NCBI RefSeq assembly: GCF_004138495.1
Contig: NZ_ML142853.1
Location: 286,379-293,434 of the forward strand
DNA length: 7,056 nucleotides
Source of the DNA: Phytoactinopolyspora endophytica
Lineage (GTDB): Bacteria > Actinomycetota > Actinomycetes > Jiangellales > Jiangellaceae
Reading direction: 5' to 3'
In this document: positions 1 through 6,308 of the stretch, one piece after another
How positions within the stretch are numbered: the first letter of the stretch is position 1
Layout of the letters: each line of letters starts with the position of its first letter
Translations under genes and position numbers: made by a program
Notes under the pieces: model-generated
Seen by the model: only the letters and a program-made list of their open reading frames with translations
Databases searched by the model: none
Told to the model about the DNA's origin: nothing

Positions 1-402
1 TTGCCCGCGTTCACGATGGCCGCGGTGATCTACGCCCAGTACGTGCTGATCATGCGTTCATCCATCCTGGAGGAGCGCGGCAACGACTACCTGACCGTCG
101 CCAAGGCCAAAGGACTCCGCGACGACGTGGTGCGGCGCCGCCACGCCGTACCGAACGCCATGCTCCCCACGTTCACGCTCATCGCGCTGCAGTTCGGCGC
201 GATCTTCAACGGAGCACTGCTGACCGAGACCATCTTCAGCTGGCCCGGTCTAGGGCTGCTCTTCTACGAAGCGATCAAGATCCCGGACATCCCGTTGCTG
301 CAGGTGCTGTTCATCTTCTTCGCCGGCACGACGGTCCTGGCCAACCTGCTGGCCGATATCTTCTACCGCTTCCTCGACCCGAGAGTACGGAGGTCGGCAT
401 GA
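1..402 (+). CDS. ABC importer permease, DppB/OppB type (3' part only)
   Basis: This is the last 133 codons of an inner-membrane permease of the peptide/nickel ABC importer family; the 5' part lies outside the window, so the TTG at base 1 is not a start. Visible is the cytoplasmic EAA coupling loop that docks onto the ATPases (about residues 26-52: NDYLTVAKAKGL, then RHAVPNAMLP). It is followed by membrane segments with the family signature TETIFSWPGLGLLFYEAI (about 75-92), a last hydrophobic helix (about 100-120) and the usual ending FLDPRVR. A full-length member has roughly 310-340 residues, so a little under half is present. Its TGA stop overlaps the ATG of the next permease (ATGA at 399-402), which indicates translational coupling. 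The family assignment is firm; the substrate (peptide, nickel, sugar or other) is unknown. Confidence 0.93.
   Translation: MPAFTMAAVIYAQYVLIMRSSILEERGNDYLTVAKAKGLRDDVVRRRHAVPNAMLPTFTLIALQFGAIFNGALLTETIFSWPGLGLLFYEAIKIPDIPLLQVLFIFFAGTTVLANLLADIFYRFLDPRVRRSA
389..393 (+). promoter_or_regulatory. Shine-Dalgarno that fixes the second permease start at 399
   Basis: GGAGG lies 5 nt before the ATG at 399. The alternative in-frame ATG at 498 has no comparable motif at a useful distance, because its nearest purine run (GAGGAG) is about 20 nt away. The site therefore favours translation starting at 399, so that the 33-codon repeat is part of the protein. Confidence 0.75.
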
Positions 403-497
403 GCGGCGACGGGACGAGCGAGCGGAGTGGTCGGCGAAGCGAGGAACGAGCGCAGCCGCCCGCGGAGCAAGCGAGGAGCGGAGCGCAACCAACAAGC
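399..497 (+). repeat. 33-codon in-frame N-terminal repeat module, copy 1
   Basis: These 99 nt encode the first 33 residues of the DppC-type permease (starting MSGDGTSERSGRRSEERAQ). The first 88 nt (399-486) match 2446-2533 at 84 of 88 positions, and the last 11 nt are diverged. It begins at the ATG of an ATGA overlap and ends before a second in-frame ATG at 498. The 11-mer ATGAGCGGCGA stands at both edges (399-409 and 498-508). It is built from sub-repeats of the type AAGCGAGGAACGAGCG (near 437 and near 469). The encoded peptide is rich in Ser, Glu, Arg, Gln and Ala and is probably disordered. Nothing like it belongs to the OppC family fold. Whether it is a mobile element or a segment copied between the two genes cannot be decided from one window. 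Confidence 0.85.
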
Positions 498-1460
498 ATG
501 AGCGGCGAAGAACCTGCCACAGTGAACGGCGATGCGAACACCACCGGCGGCAACGGCTCCGGCACCGCCAAACTGCGGTCCGCCCGTTCCATCGTGTGGG
601 CACGACGACGCGCCGCACTGGCCGGCTTCTGGAGGCTGTACCGGGTCCAGGGCGCCGGCATGGCAGGGCTGGGCATCCTGGTCGCGATCACCCTGATAAC
701 GCTGCTGGCTCCCTTGTACTCCGACGAAAGCGAGCTGCGAGCATCGAACGCGCCGGGCGGCCGGATGGAGTCGCCGAGCACCGAGTTCTGGTTCGGCACC
801 GACCAGGTCGGCCGCTCGATATTGACCATGGTCATCTGGGGTGCGCGGGTATCGCTACAGGTCGGCCTCGTCGCCGCGTTACTCGCAGTGACACTTGGCA
901 CGCTGATCGGCATGGCGGCGGCGCACTTCGGAGGCTGGATCTCCTGGCTGCTCATGCGGCTGACCGACTGGTTCATCGTCCTGCCCAACCTGGTTCTGGC
1001 GATCGCCCTGGTCATCGCGTTGGGACCCAGCAAGGTCACCATCATCGTGGCCATCGCCCTGACCTCGTGGGCGAGCACCGCCCGAGTGGTGCGGGCGCAG
1101 ACGATGGCGATCGAGGGGCGGCCGTATCTGGAGCGAGCACAAGCTCTGGGAGCCGGTCACTGGCATCAGATGACCCGGCACGTGCTGCCCAACCTGATGC
1201 CGCTGGTGCTGGCCAGCGCGACCTTGCAGGTCTCCAGCGCTATCCTGGCGGAGGCGTCGCTGTCCTTCCTCGGGCTCGGCGGTCCTGAGATGTCCTGGGG
1301 AACCATCCTGGAACGGGCCTTCAGCGCCGGTGCCATCTCGGTCGGCGCCTGGTGGTACATGCTGCCGCCCGGACTGGCGATCCTGCTCGTCGTACTGGCA
1401 TTCACGCTGTGCGGGCGAGCCATGGAGGTCGTGCTGAACCCGCGGCTACGGGGCAACTAG
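399..1460 (+). CDS. ABC importer permease, DppC/OppC type
   Basis: This is the second membrane subunit of the importer (353 aa), forming the translocation pore with the upstream permease. Residues 1-33 are encoded by the repeat module. Residues 34-65 are a hydrophilic, Gly/Thr/Asn-rich stretch. An OppC_N-like region with the first membrane helix follows (about 87-106). The family hallmark FGTDQVGRSI is at about 132-141, and several helices fill 147-225. The EAA coupling loop is at about 239-265 (EGRPYLERAQALGA, then RHVLPN). The conserved LAEASLSFLGLG is at 283-294, and the ending is VVLNPRLRGN. Family members usually have about 280-320 residues; starting at M34 would give 320, so the repeat accounts for the excess. 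The start at 399 is chosen because it overlaps the preceding stop (ATGA) and has a good ribosome-binding site. The ATPase gene follows after a 20-nt gap. Substrate is not predictable. Confidence 0.95.
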   Translation: MSGDGTSERSGRRSEERAQPPAEQARSGAQPTSMSGEEPATVNGDANTTGGNGSGTAKLRSARSIVWARRRAALAGFWRLYRVQGAGMAGLGILVAITLITLLAPLYSDESELRASNAPGGRMESPSTEFWFGTDQVGRSILTMVIWGARVSLQVGLVAALLAVTLGTLIGMAAAHFGGWISWLLMRLTDWFIVLPNLVLAIALVIALGPSKVTIIVAIALTSWASTARVVRAQTMAIEGRPYLERAQALGAGHWHQMTRHVLPNLMPLVLASATLQVSSAILAEASLSFLGLGGPEMSWGTILERAFSAGAISVGAWWYMLPPGLAILLVVLAFTLCGRAMEVVLNPRLRGN

Positions 1461-1470
1461 TGTCCACTGA

Positions 1471-1477
1471 AGGGGAG
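1471..1477 (+). promoter_or_regulatory. Shine-Dalgarno for the GTG start of the first ATPase
   Basis: AGGGGAG ends 3 nt before the GTG at 1481. An earlier in-frame GTG at 1460 reaches a TAA at 1478-1480 after six codons, so 1481 is the first usable start. The protein then begins with the normal family opening (TPVLEIDDLRITY). Confidence 0.65.
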
Positions 1478-1480
1478 TAA

Positions 1481-2449
1481 GTGACGCCAGTACTGGAAAT
1501 CGATGATCTCCGGATCACGTACCGCGGATCGCGCGGCGAGATTCCTGCCGTGCGGGGCATATCGCTCAGGCTCGAGCCCGGAGACACCCTCGGTTTGGCA
1601 GGTGAGTCCGGTTGCGGAAAGTCCACCGTGGCCGGCGCCGTCCTGCGGCTGCTGCCGGTGGGGACGGACGTCACCGGCAGGATCGTCCTGGACGGGGAGG
1701 ACGTGCTCGCCATGTCCTTCGGCAGGCTGCGCGCGGTGCGCTGGGCAGGCGCGTCGATCGTCTTCCAGGGCGCCATGCATTCGCTGAATCCGGTACAACG
1801 CATCGCCCGCCAGATCGCCGAACCGATCGTCCTGCACGAGGGTCTCTCGGCGGATGCCGCGGAGAAGCGCGCTGTCGAGCTGATGTCGCAGGTGGGCCTG
1901 CCCGCCTGGCGCGCGCGCAGCTACCCGCACCAGCTGTCGGGCGGGCAACGCCAACGTGTCATGATCGCCATGGCGCTGGCCTGCTCGCCGAAGCTGATCA
2001 TCGCCGACGAGGCCACCACCGCGCTGGATGTGATGATCCAGGCGCAGGTGCTGACGCTCATCAAGAAGCTGGTGGCCGAGCGGAACATCGCTCTGATCAT
2101 GATCAGCCACGACCTGTCGGTGCTCGCGGACACCTGTGCCCGGCTCGCCGTCATGTACGCCGGCAAATTGGTGGAGCAGGGCCCGTCGAATGAGGTGTTC
2201 GCCGATGCCCGGCATCCATACGCGCGAGCGTTGTCCGCGGCGTTCCCGACCGTCGGAGACCCGGCCGAGCGTCGCAATCCACACGGTCTCGCCGGGGATC
2301 CCCCCGATCCGTCGGCTCTGCCGACCGGCTGCTCGTTCCATCCGCGATGCCCAGTGGCGATGAACGAGTGCGCCACCGCCACGGTGGAGCTTCGGCGTGC
2401 ACGCGAGGACTGGCAGGCCGCATGCCTGCGCGTCGAGGAGGTCGCATGA
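1481..2449 (+). CDS. ABC importer ATP-binding subunit, DppD/OppD type
   Basis: This is one of the two cytoplasmic ATPases that power the importer (322 aa, a normal length). The nucleotide-binding domain is intact: Walker A GESGCGKST at 41-49, Q-loop Gln96, ABC signature LSGGQRQR at 152-159, Walker B LIIADE at 172-177 with catalytic Glu177, and switch His210. The C-terminal oligopeptide-transporter extension has HPYARAL at 245-251 and four cysteines: Cys284, Cys290, Cys297 and Cys315. In characterised DppD/OppD proteins cysteines of this kind bind a [4Fe-4S] cluster, so a cluster is inferred here. It starts with GTG, 20 nt after the permease stop, and its TGA overlaps the ATG of the next ATPase (ATGA at 2446-2449). 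Unlike its two neighbours it carries no N-terminal repeat module. The family is certain; the substrate is unknown. Confidence 0.95.
   Translation: MTPVLEIDDLRITYRGSRGEIPAVRGISLRLEPGDTLGLAGESGCGKSTVAGAVLRLLPVGTDVTGRIVLDGEDVLAMSFGRLRAVRWAGASIVFQGAMHSLNPVQRIARQIAEPIVLHEGLSADAAEKRAVELMSQVGLPAWRARSYPHQLSGGQRQRVMIAMALACSPKLIIADEATTALDVMIQAQVLTLIKKLVAERNIALIMISHDLSVLADTCARLAVMYAGKLVEQGPSNEVFADARHPYARALSAAFPTVGDPAERRNPHGLAGDPPDPSALPTGCSFHPRCPVAMNECATATVELRRAREDWQAACLRVEEVA
2435..2441 (+). promoter_or_regulatory. Shine-Dalgarno that fixes the second ATPase start at 2446
   Basis: GAGGAGG ends 4 nt before the ATG at 2446, which itself overlaps the stop of the upstream ATPase. The next in-frame ATG (2545) lacks a close ribosome-binding motif. 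The stretch GGAGGTCGC before this start resembles GGAGGTCGGC before the start at 399, so similarity between the two loci may extend upstream through the ribosome-binding site. Confidence 0.75.
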
Positions 2450-2544
2450 GCGGCGACGCGACGAACGAGCGGAGTGGTCGGCAAAGCGAGGAACGAGCGC
2501 AGCCGCCCGCGGAGCAAGCGAGGAACGGAGCGCGACCAGAGAAT
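2446..2544 (+). repeat. 33-codon in-frame N-terminal repeat module, copy 2
   Basis: This second copy of the 99-nt module encodes MSGDATNERSGRQSEERAQ and the following residues of the DppF-type ATPase. Identity to copy 1 is 84/88 over 2446-2533 and falls to 5/11 in the last 11 nt. It occupies the same position relative to the gene as copy 1: it starts at the ATG of an ATGA stop/start overlap and ends just before an in-frame ATG at 2545 (ATGAACGACGG), the likely older start. The four differences in the well-matched part give three amino-acid changes (G5A, S7N, R13Q) plus S27N. All four fall at codon positions that change the residue, so there is no sign of strong purifying selection on the peptide sequence. 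Confidence 0.85.
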
Positions 2545-3600
2545 ATGAACGACGGGACAGCAGCGCCGATGCTCAGCGCACGTGATCTAGCGGTCCAGTT
2601 CACCGCGCCTGGCGGGCGCGTCGCCCGCGCGGTGGACGGCGTCAATCTGGATCTGCGCCCGGGCGAGATCCTGGCCCTGGCCGGCGAATCCGGCTGTGGC
2701 AAGACGACTCTCGCCCGCACCCTGCTCGGTCTGGAGCGGCCCACCGCTGGAACGGTGTCCTACGGGGGCAGCGCCCTGCGCTATTCGACCAAGGCGCTCA
2801 AGCGATATCGCCGTGCGGTACAACTGGTCCTTCAGGATCCGACGGGCGCGCTGAACCCCAGGCATACCGTGTACGACGCGGTCGCCGAAGGGCTGCGGAT
2901 CCACCGCGTCCACGACAACGAACGGGACCGGGTCGCCGACGCCCTCTCCAGGGCCGGGCTGCGGCCGCCCGAGAAGTTCTTCCTCACCTACCCGCACGAG
3001 CTCTCCGGAGGGCAGCGCCAGCGGGTCGTCATCGCAGGTGCGCTGGTCCTGGAGCCACAGATCATCATCGCCGACGAGCCGGTAGCGTCGCTGGACGCGT
3101 CGGTCCGCGGCGAGATCCTCGCGCTGATCATGCGCCTGCGCGACGAGCTCGGGCTGGCCGCGATCGTGGTGACGCACGATCTCGGGCTGGCGTGGAACAT
3201 CGCGGACCGGATCGCGGTGATGTACTTGGGCCGGATCGTCGAGGAGGGCCCGGTGGACCGGGTGCTCACCGAGCCGCGGCATCCGTACACCCGTGCGCTG
3301 GTCTCAGTGCTCCCCAACTCGCCCGTGCCCGAACCGGTGGTGCTCTCCGGCGAACCGCCGGATGCGACAGAGGTTCCCGGCGGCTGCCGGTTCCATCCTC
3401 GCTGCCAAGTCCTCGCTTCTGGCCTGGCCGAACAGGCGGGCGTCGCCGATGCGTGCCGTCGTACGGATCTCCCTGTGCTGAGCGCCGAGACACGCCGACC
3501 CCCGGACACCGCCGGGGACCCGGGCCAGTCGGCCGCCGGAGACACCGGCTCACGCGTCGCCTGCCACTACGCCCACGCCACCACCGCCTCACCCGCCTGA
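2446..3600 (+). CDS. ABC importer ATP-binding subunit, DppF/OppF type
   Basis: This is the second ATPase of the importer (384 aa), expected to pair with the upstream one as a heterodimer. Residues 1-33 come from the repeat module. The ATPase domain begins near MLSARDLAVQF (42 on). It is complete: Walker A GESGCGKTT at 80-88, Q-loop Gln130, signature LSGGQRQR at 186-193, Walker B IIIADE at 206-211 with Glu211, and switch His244. The C-terminal extension contains HPYTRAL (279-285) and cysteines 314, 320, 337 and 373 in the family pattern (CRFHPRC ... VACHYA). A Pro/Gly/Asp-rich linker of about 30 residues precedes the last cysteine. An upstream in-frame ATG at 2347 was rejected because it lies deep inside the preceding gene, whereas 2446 has a ribosome-binding site and an ATGA coupling overlap. 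It is the last gene of the operon in view. Confidence 0.94.
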   Translation: MSGDATNERSGRQSEERAQPPAEQARNGARPENMNDGTAAPMLSARDLAVQFTAPGGRVARAVDGVNLDLRPGEILALAGESGCGKTTLARTLLGLERPTAGTVSYGGSALRYSTKALKRYRRAVQLVLQDPTGALNPRHTVYDAVAEGLRIHRVHDNERDRVADALSRAGLRPPEKFFLTYPHELSGGQRQRVVIAGALVLEPQIIIADEPVASLDASVRGEILALIMRLRDELGLAAIVVTHDLGLAWNIADRIAVMYLGRIVEEGPVDRVLTEPRHPYTRALVSVLPNSPVPEPVVLSGEPPDATEVPGGCRFHPRCQVLASGLAEQAGVADACRRTDLPVLSAETRRPPDTAGDPGQSAAGDTGSRVACHYAHATTASPA

Positions 3601-3627
3601 GCGCTCGTCCGTCGTCGCTCGGCAAGG

Positions 3628-3737
3628 AGGAGGTGGGGAGAGGGATCTCCCGGCTCAAGCCCAACCGGGCCACAGATCAGTTGATCCTGACTCGCCTGAC
3701 GCAACCCGGGGCCGGGAGATCCCTCACCCCACCTCCT
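3628..3737. repeat. Long inverted repeat with 27-nt arms (hairpin or MITE-like element)
   Basis: The left arm 3628-3654 (AGGAGGTGGGG...ATCTCCCGGC) and right arm 3711-3737 are reverse complements at 26 of 27 positions; the only mismatch is A3639 against A3726. The 56-nt interior can form two small hairpins, GCCC-AACC-GGGC at 3659-3670 and GATCA-GT-TGATC at 3675-3686. As RNA it would be a long stem closing a multibranched loop. It lies 27 nt after the stop of the last ABC gene, in the gap between convergent genes. A transcription-terminating or transcript-stabilising structure and a small non-autonomous element are both possible. No poly-U tract follows it, and I see no clear target-site duplication at its edges. 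Confidence 0.8.
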
Positions 3738-3760
3738 ACCTGAGCCCTCCCTCTTGACCA

Positions 3761-3810
3761 CGCACGAAAGGCGGCCGGTGGGAAGACCCACCGGCCGCCT
3801 CAACGTGCGT
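3761..3810 (-). terminator. Stem-loop terminator of the MMPL gene
   Basis: A perfect 14-bp GC-rich stem (3769-3782 with 3787-3800) closes a 4-nt loop. A further 7-bp outer pairing (3760-3766 with 3804-3810) extends it across a small internal loop. Read on the minus strand it begins 33 nt after the MMPL stop and is followed by only TTT, the short-tail form often seen in high-GC actinomycetes. On the plus strand no U-run follows, so it serves mainly the minus-strand gene, though such a stem could also slow read-through from the ABC operon. Confidence 0.8.
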
Positions 3811-3832
3811 ACCGTTGCCGAACTCTCCGAGG

Positions 3833-6046
3833 TCAGCCGCCGACTGCGGCGGGCTCACGGTCCTTGTGCTCGCCCTCGTCGAGGTACTTCGCGAGCTTCT
3901 CGCCCTCGACGTCGACGTTCGGCAGCAGCCGGTCCAGCCAGCGCGGCAGCCACCATGCCCGACGGCCGAGCAGGGTGAGGATGGCCGGCACGATCGTCAT
4001 CCGCACCACGAAGGCGTCGAACGCGACCGCAGCCGCCAGTGCCATGCCGACCTGCATGATGAAGTCCTCGCCGCCCAGCATGAACGCGCCGAACACGCTC
4101 ATCATGATGATCGCGGCCGCAGTGACCACCCGGCTGCCGTGCTGGAACCCGGTGACCACCGATTGGGTTGGAGCTGCGCCGTGCACGTACTCCTCCCGCA
4201 TCCGGGTGACCAGGAACACTTCGTAGTCCATCGCTAGTCCGAACACCACACCGATCAAGAAGATCGGCAGCATGCTGATGATCGGCCCGGTGTTCTCGGC
4301 GATGCCGAACCAGCCCCACTGGAAGACTGCGACCAACATGCCGAAGGTCGCGCCCATGGTCACCAGGAAGCCCAGCCCAGCCTTGAGCGGCACCAGAATC
4401 GAACGGAACACCAGCATCAGCAGGAGGAATGACAGGCCCACGACGATCGCCAGGTAAGGCGCCATCGCCGCGGCGATCTTCGAGTTGAAGTCGATGATGA
4501 CGGCCGTGTTGCCTGTCACGGAGAGCGTCGCGCCTGTCTCAGCCTGGAGCTGATCGCTCACATCACGGGCGTCAGAGACCAGTTCCTCGGTCTCCTCGCT
4601 GTTGGGGCCATCCTCGGGGATGACGCTGAGCATCGCGGTGTCGTTGGCCTCGTTCGGGAACGGTTCCGCGACCGACACGACATTGCCGAGACCGCCGATC
4701 ATGCTGGCAGCCTGGTCGAAAGCAGCCTGCGGATTGTCGCTTCCGGAGGCGTCGACGATCACCATCAGCTGGGCGTTGTACCCCTCGCCGAAACCTTCGG
4801 AGACCAGGTCATATGCCTGCCGCTGGGTGGTGTCCTCGGCCATCGACTCCTCACCGGGCAGCCCGAGACGCAGGTCCAGCACCGGAGCCGCCACGCCGAT
4901 CATGGCGACGACGGCTACCACCACGACGCTCTTCGGATGACGCGTAATGAAGTTCGCCCAGCGTCGCCCAGCGCTCGGCTTCCCGTTGCCATCGTCGGCT
5001 TCGGGATCGCGAGCCTTCAATCCAGGAATCCGCCCGCCGAGGACGCGATGCTTGGCGAAGCCCAGCATCGCCGGCAGCAGCGACAGCGCGATGAGCACCG
5101 CGATACCGACGGCGAACGCCGCCGCGAAGCCCATCTCGGTCAGCATGGGGATGCCCACGACGAAGAGCCCGCTCAGCGCGATCATGACAGTCAGTCCGGC
5201 GAACACCACGGCGGAGCCGGCCGTACCGAGCGCACGCCCGGCCGCTTCGCTGCCCTCGCGGCCCATGGAGAGCTCGTGCCGATATCGCGACACGATGAAC
5301 AGCGCGTAATCGATGGCGACAGCCAGTCCCAACATCGTCGCCAGGATGGAAGTGTCTGCACCCATGTCGATGAACCCGGTCGCGGCGGTTATAGCCGATA
5401 TGGCGATGCCAACACCGATGATGGCATTGAGCAGCGGAAGTCCCGCGGCGGTCAGCGAGCCGAATGTGATGATGAGCACGACGGCGGCGACAGCGATGCC
5501 GATGAGCTCGCTGGACATACTCTCGGCTTCCCACTCCTCGACGGCCTCGCCGCTGAGCTCGACGGTCAGCCCGGCGTCACGCCCCTCCTGAGCGATGTCG
5601 GCCAGCACGTCCTTGGCCTCGTCTGTGAGGTCCCCCCATTCGACGCCGTAGGCGACGTCGGCGTAGGCGATATCATTGCCCTCCGCCACCGTGCCCACCT
5701 CGAACGGGTCGTCGACACCGGCGACCTGTGGCGCCTGGCCCAGCGCGGCCACCACGTCGTTAACGACGGCCTGGTTCTCCGGATCGGCCAGCGTTTCCCC
5801 GTCCGGCGCGGCGAAGACCACACGCGCCTCGGTGTTGTCCGCATCCGGCGCATCTGGGAAACGCTCCGCCATCAGGTCGAACGCTTCCTGGGACTCGGTT
5901 CCGGGGATCTCGAACGAGTCATTGGTCTCGCCGGAGAGCGTCGAAGCTCCGAAGCCGGCCAGCACAAACAGCAATAGCCAGGTCAGGGCGACGATGCCTC
6001 GTCGCCGATATGAGAACCGGCCCAGCCGGTACAGGTATGTTGCCAC
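3833..6046 (-). CDS. MMPL-family RND transporter
   Basis: This is a 737-aa plasma-membrane exporter of the MMPL branch of the RND superfamily, which in actinobacteria moves lipids, lipid-linked metabolites or drugs by proton exchange. It shows the duplicated MMPL layout. Helix 1 (about 17-35) is followed by an extracellular domain (36-178) with SFEIPGTESQEAFDLMAERFP-like features, then helices 2-6 (about 180-330). After a cytoplasmic linker come helix 7 (about 372-391), a second extracellular domain (392-526) and helices 8-12 (about 528-692). The Asp-Tyr proton-relay pairs are present in both halves: AIDYALFIVSRYRHE (Asp246-Tyr247) and AMDYEVFLVTRMREE (Asp607-Tyr608). The short acidic tail lacks the large C-terminal domain of mycobacterial MmpL3, so it resembles YdfJ-type members. 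It starts at GTG 6046 with GGAG 7 nt upstream. The TetR gene upstream is its probable regulator. The cargo is unknown. Confidence 0.95.
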   Translation of the reverse strand: MATYLYRLGRFSYRRRGIVALTWLLLFVLAGFGASTLSGETNDSFEIPGTESQEAFDLMAERFPDAPDADNTEARVVFAAPDGETLADPENQAVVNDVVAALGQAPQVAGVDDPFEVGTVAEGNDIAYADVAYGVEWGDLTDEAKDVLADIAQEGRDAGLTVELSGEAVEEWEAESMSSELIGIAVAAVVLIITFGSLTAAGLPLLNAIIGVGIAISAITAATGFIDMGADTSILATMLGLAVAIDYALFIVSRYRHELSMGREGSEAAGRALGTAGSAVVFAGLTVMIALSGLFVVGIPMLTEMGFAAAFAVGIAVLIALSLLPAMLGFAKHRVLGGRIPGLKARDPEADDGNGKPSAGRRWANFITRHPKSVVVVAVVAMIGVAAPVLDLRLGLPGEESMAEDTTQRQAYDLVSEGFGEGYNAQLMVIVDASGSDNPQAAFDQAASMIGGLGNVVSVAEPFPNEANDTAMLSVIPEDGPNSEETEELVSDARDVSDQLQAETGATLSVTGNTAVIIDFNSKIAAAMAPYLAIVVGLSFLLLMLVFRSILVPLKAGLGFLVTMGATFGMLVAVFQWGWFGIAENTGPIISMLPIFLIGVVFGLAMDYEVFLVTRMREEYVHGAAPTQSVVTGFQHGSRVVTAAAIIMMSVFGAFMLGGEDFIMQVGMALAAAVAFDAFVVRMTIVPAILTLLGRRAWWLPRWLDRLLPNVDVEGEKLAKYLDEGEHKDREPAAVGG

Positions 6047-6092
6047 TGGATTACTCCACTCGGGTCAGTTAAAGCCACACAAAGAACAGCAC

Positions 6093-6120
6093 GATTTAGC
6101 TGTGATCCGCCTGAGAGCAA
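6093..6120 (-). promoter_or_regulatory. Possible promoter of the MMPL gene
   Basis: On the minus strand TTGCTC (6120-6115) and TAAATC (6098-6093) are separated by 16 nt and resemble -35 and -10 elements. Transcription would begin near 6086, leaving a leader of about 40 nt that contains the GGAG site before GTG 6046. The match is imperfect. The rest of the 262-nt gap (6047-6308) holds only weak repeats: a GTCATGAC palindrome at 6168-6175 and a 7-bp inverted repeat ATCCGGG/CCCGGAT at 6253-6281. Confidence 0.25.
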
Positions 6121-6308
6121 GGAACGCGCAACGCAGCCTCACCTTCCCTAGACGACGGTCAACGGAAGTCATGACGGGCGGCGCTGCCTCGCCGGCTCCC
6201 AGGTCCCCCACTGATGATGTCTCCATCCTGTTGTGCCTGGTCGCACGTCACCATCCGGGATCACCCTGAGGACCCCCGGATCTACCCCCTGGACCCCGGT
6301 GCCGCGCC

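Noticed and set aside
311..1078. 255-codon open frame on the minus strand opposite the second permease
   Set aside because: The plus-strand frame encodes a clear OppC-family permease throughout. The antisense frame has no recognisable domain and is open only because stop codons are rare in high-GC DNA.
1457..2341. 294-codon minus-strand open frame opposite the first ATPase
   Set aside because: The Walker A, signature and Walker B motifs lie on the plus strand. The antisense product is Arg/His/Gly-rich noise.
2347..2445. Upstream in-frame ATG (2347) as the start of the second ATPase
   Set aside because: It would overlap the first ATPase by about 100 nt, lacks a ribosome-binding site, and adds residues unlike the family. 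ATG 2446 has GAGGAGG and the coupling overlap.
3754..4237. Small plus-strand open frames in the convergent gap and over the end of the MMPL gene
   Set aside because: They run through the terminator stem and antisense to conserved MMPL helices, with no ribosome-binding site or recognisable motif.
4937..5977. 346-codon plus-strand open frame opposite the MMPL gene
   Set aside because: It is a complement-frame shadow of a conserved 12-helix transporter. Its translation is rich in His, Arg and Asp, has no domain, and there is no ribosome-binding site.
6253..6281. 7-bp inverted repeat after the TetR gene as a terminator
   Set aside because: The stem is short, the loop is 15 nt and no T-run follows on the minus strand, so it is below what I would call a terminator.
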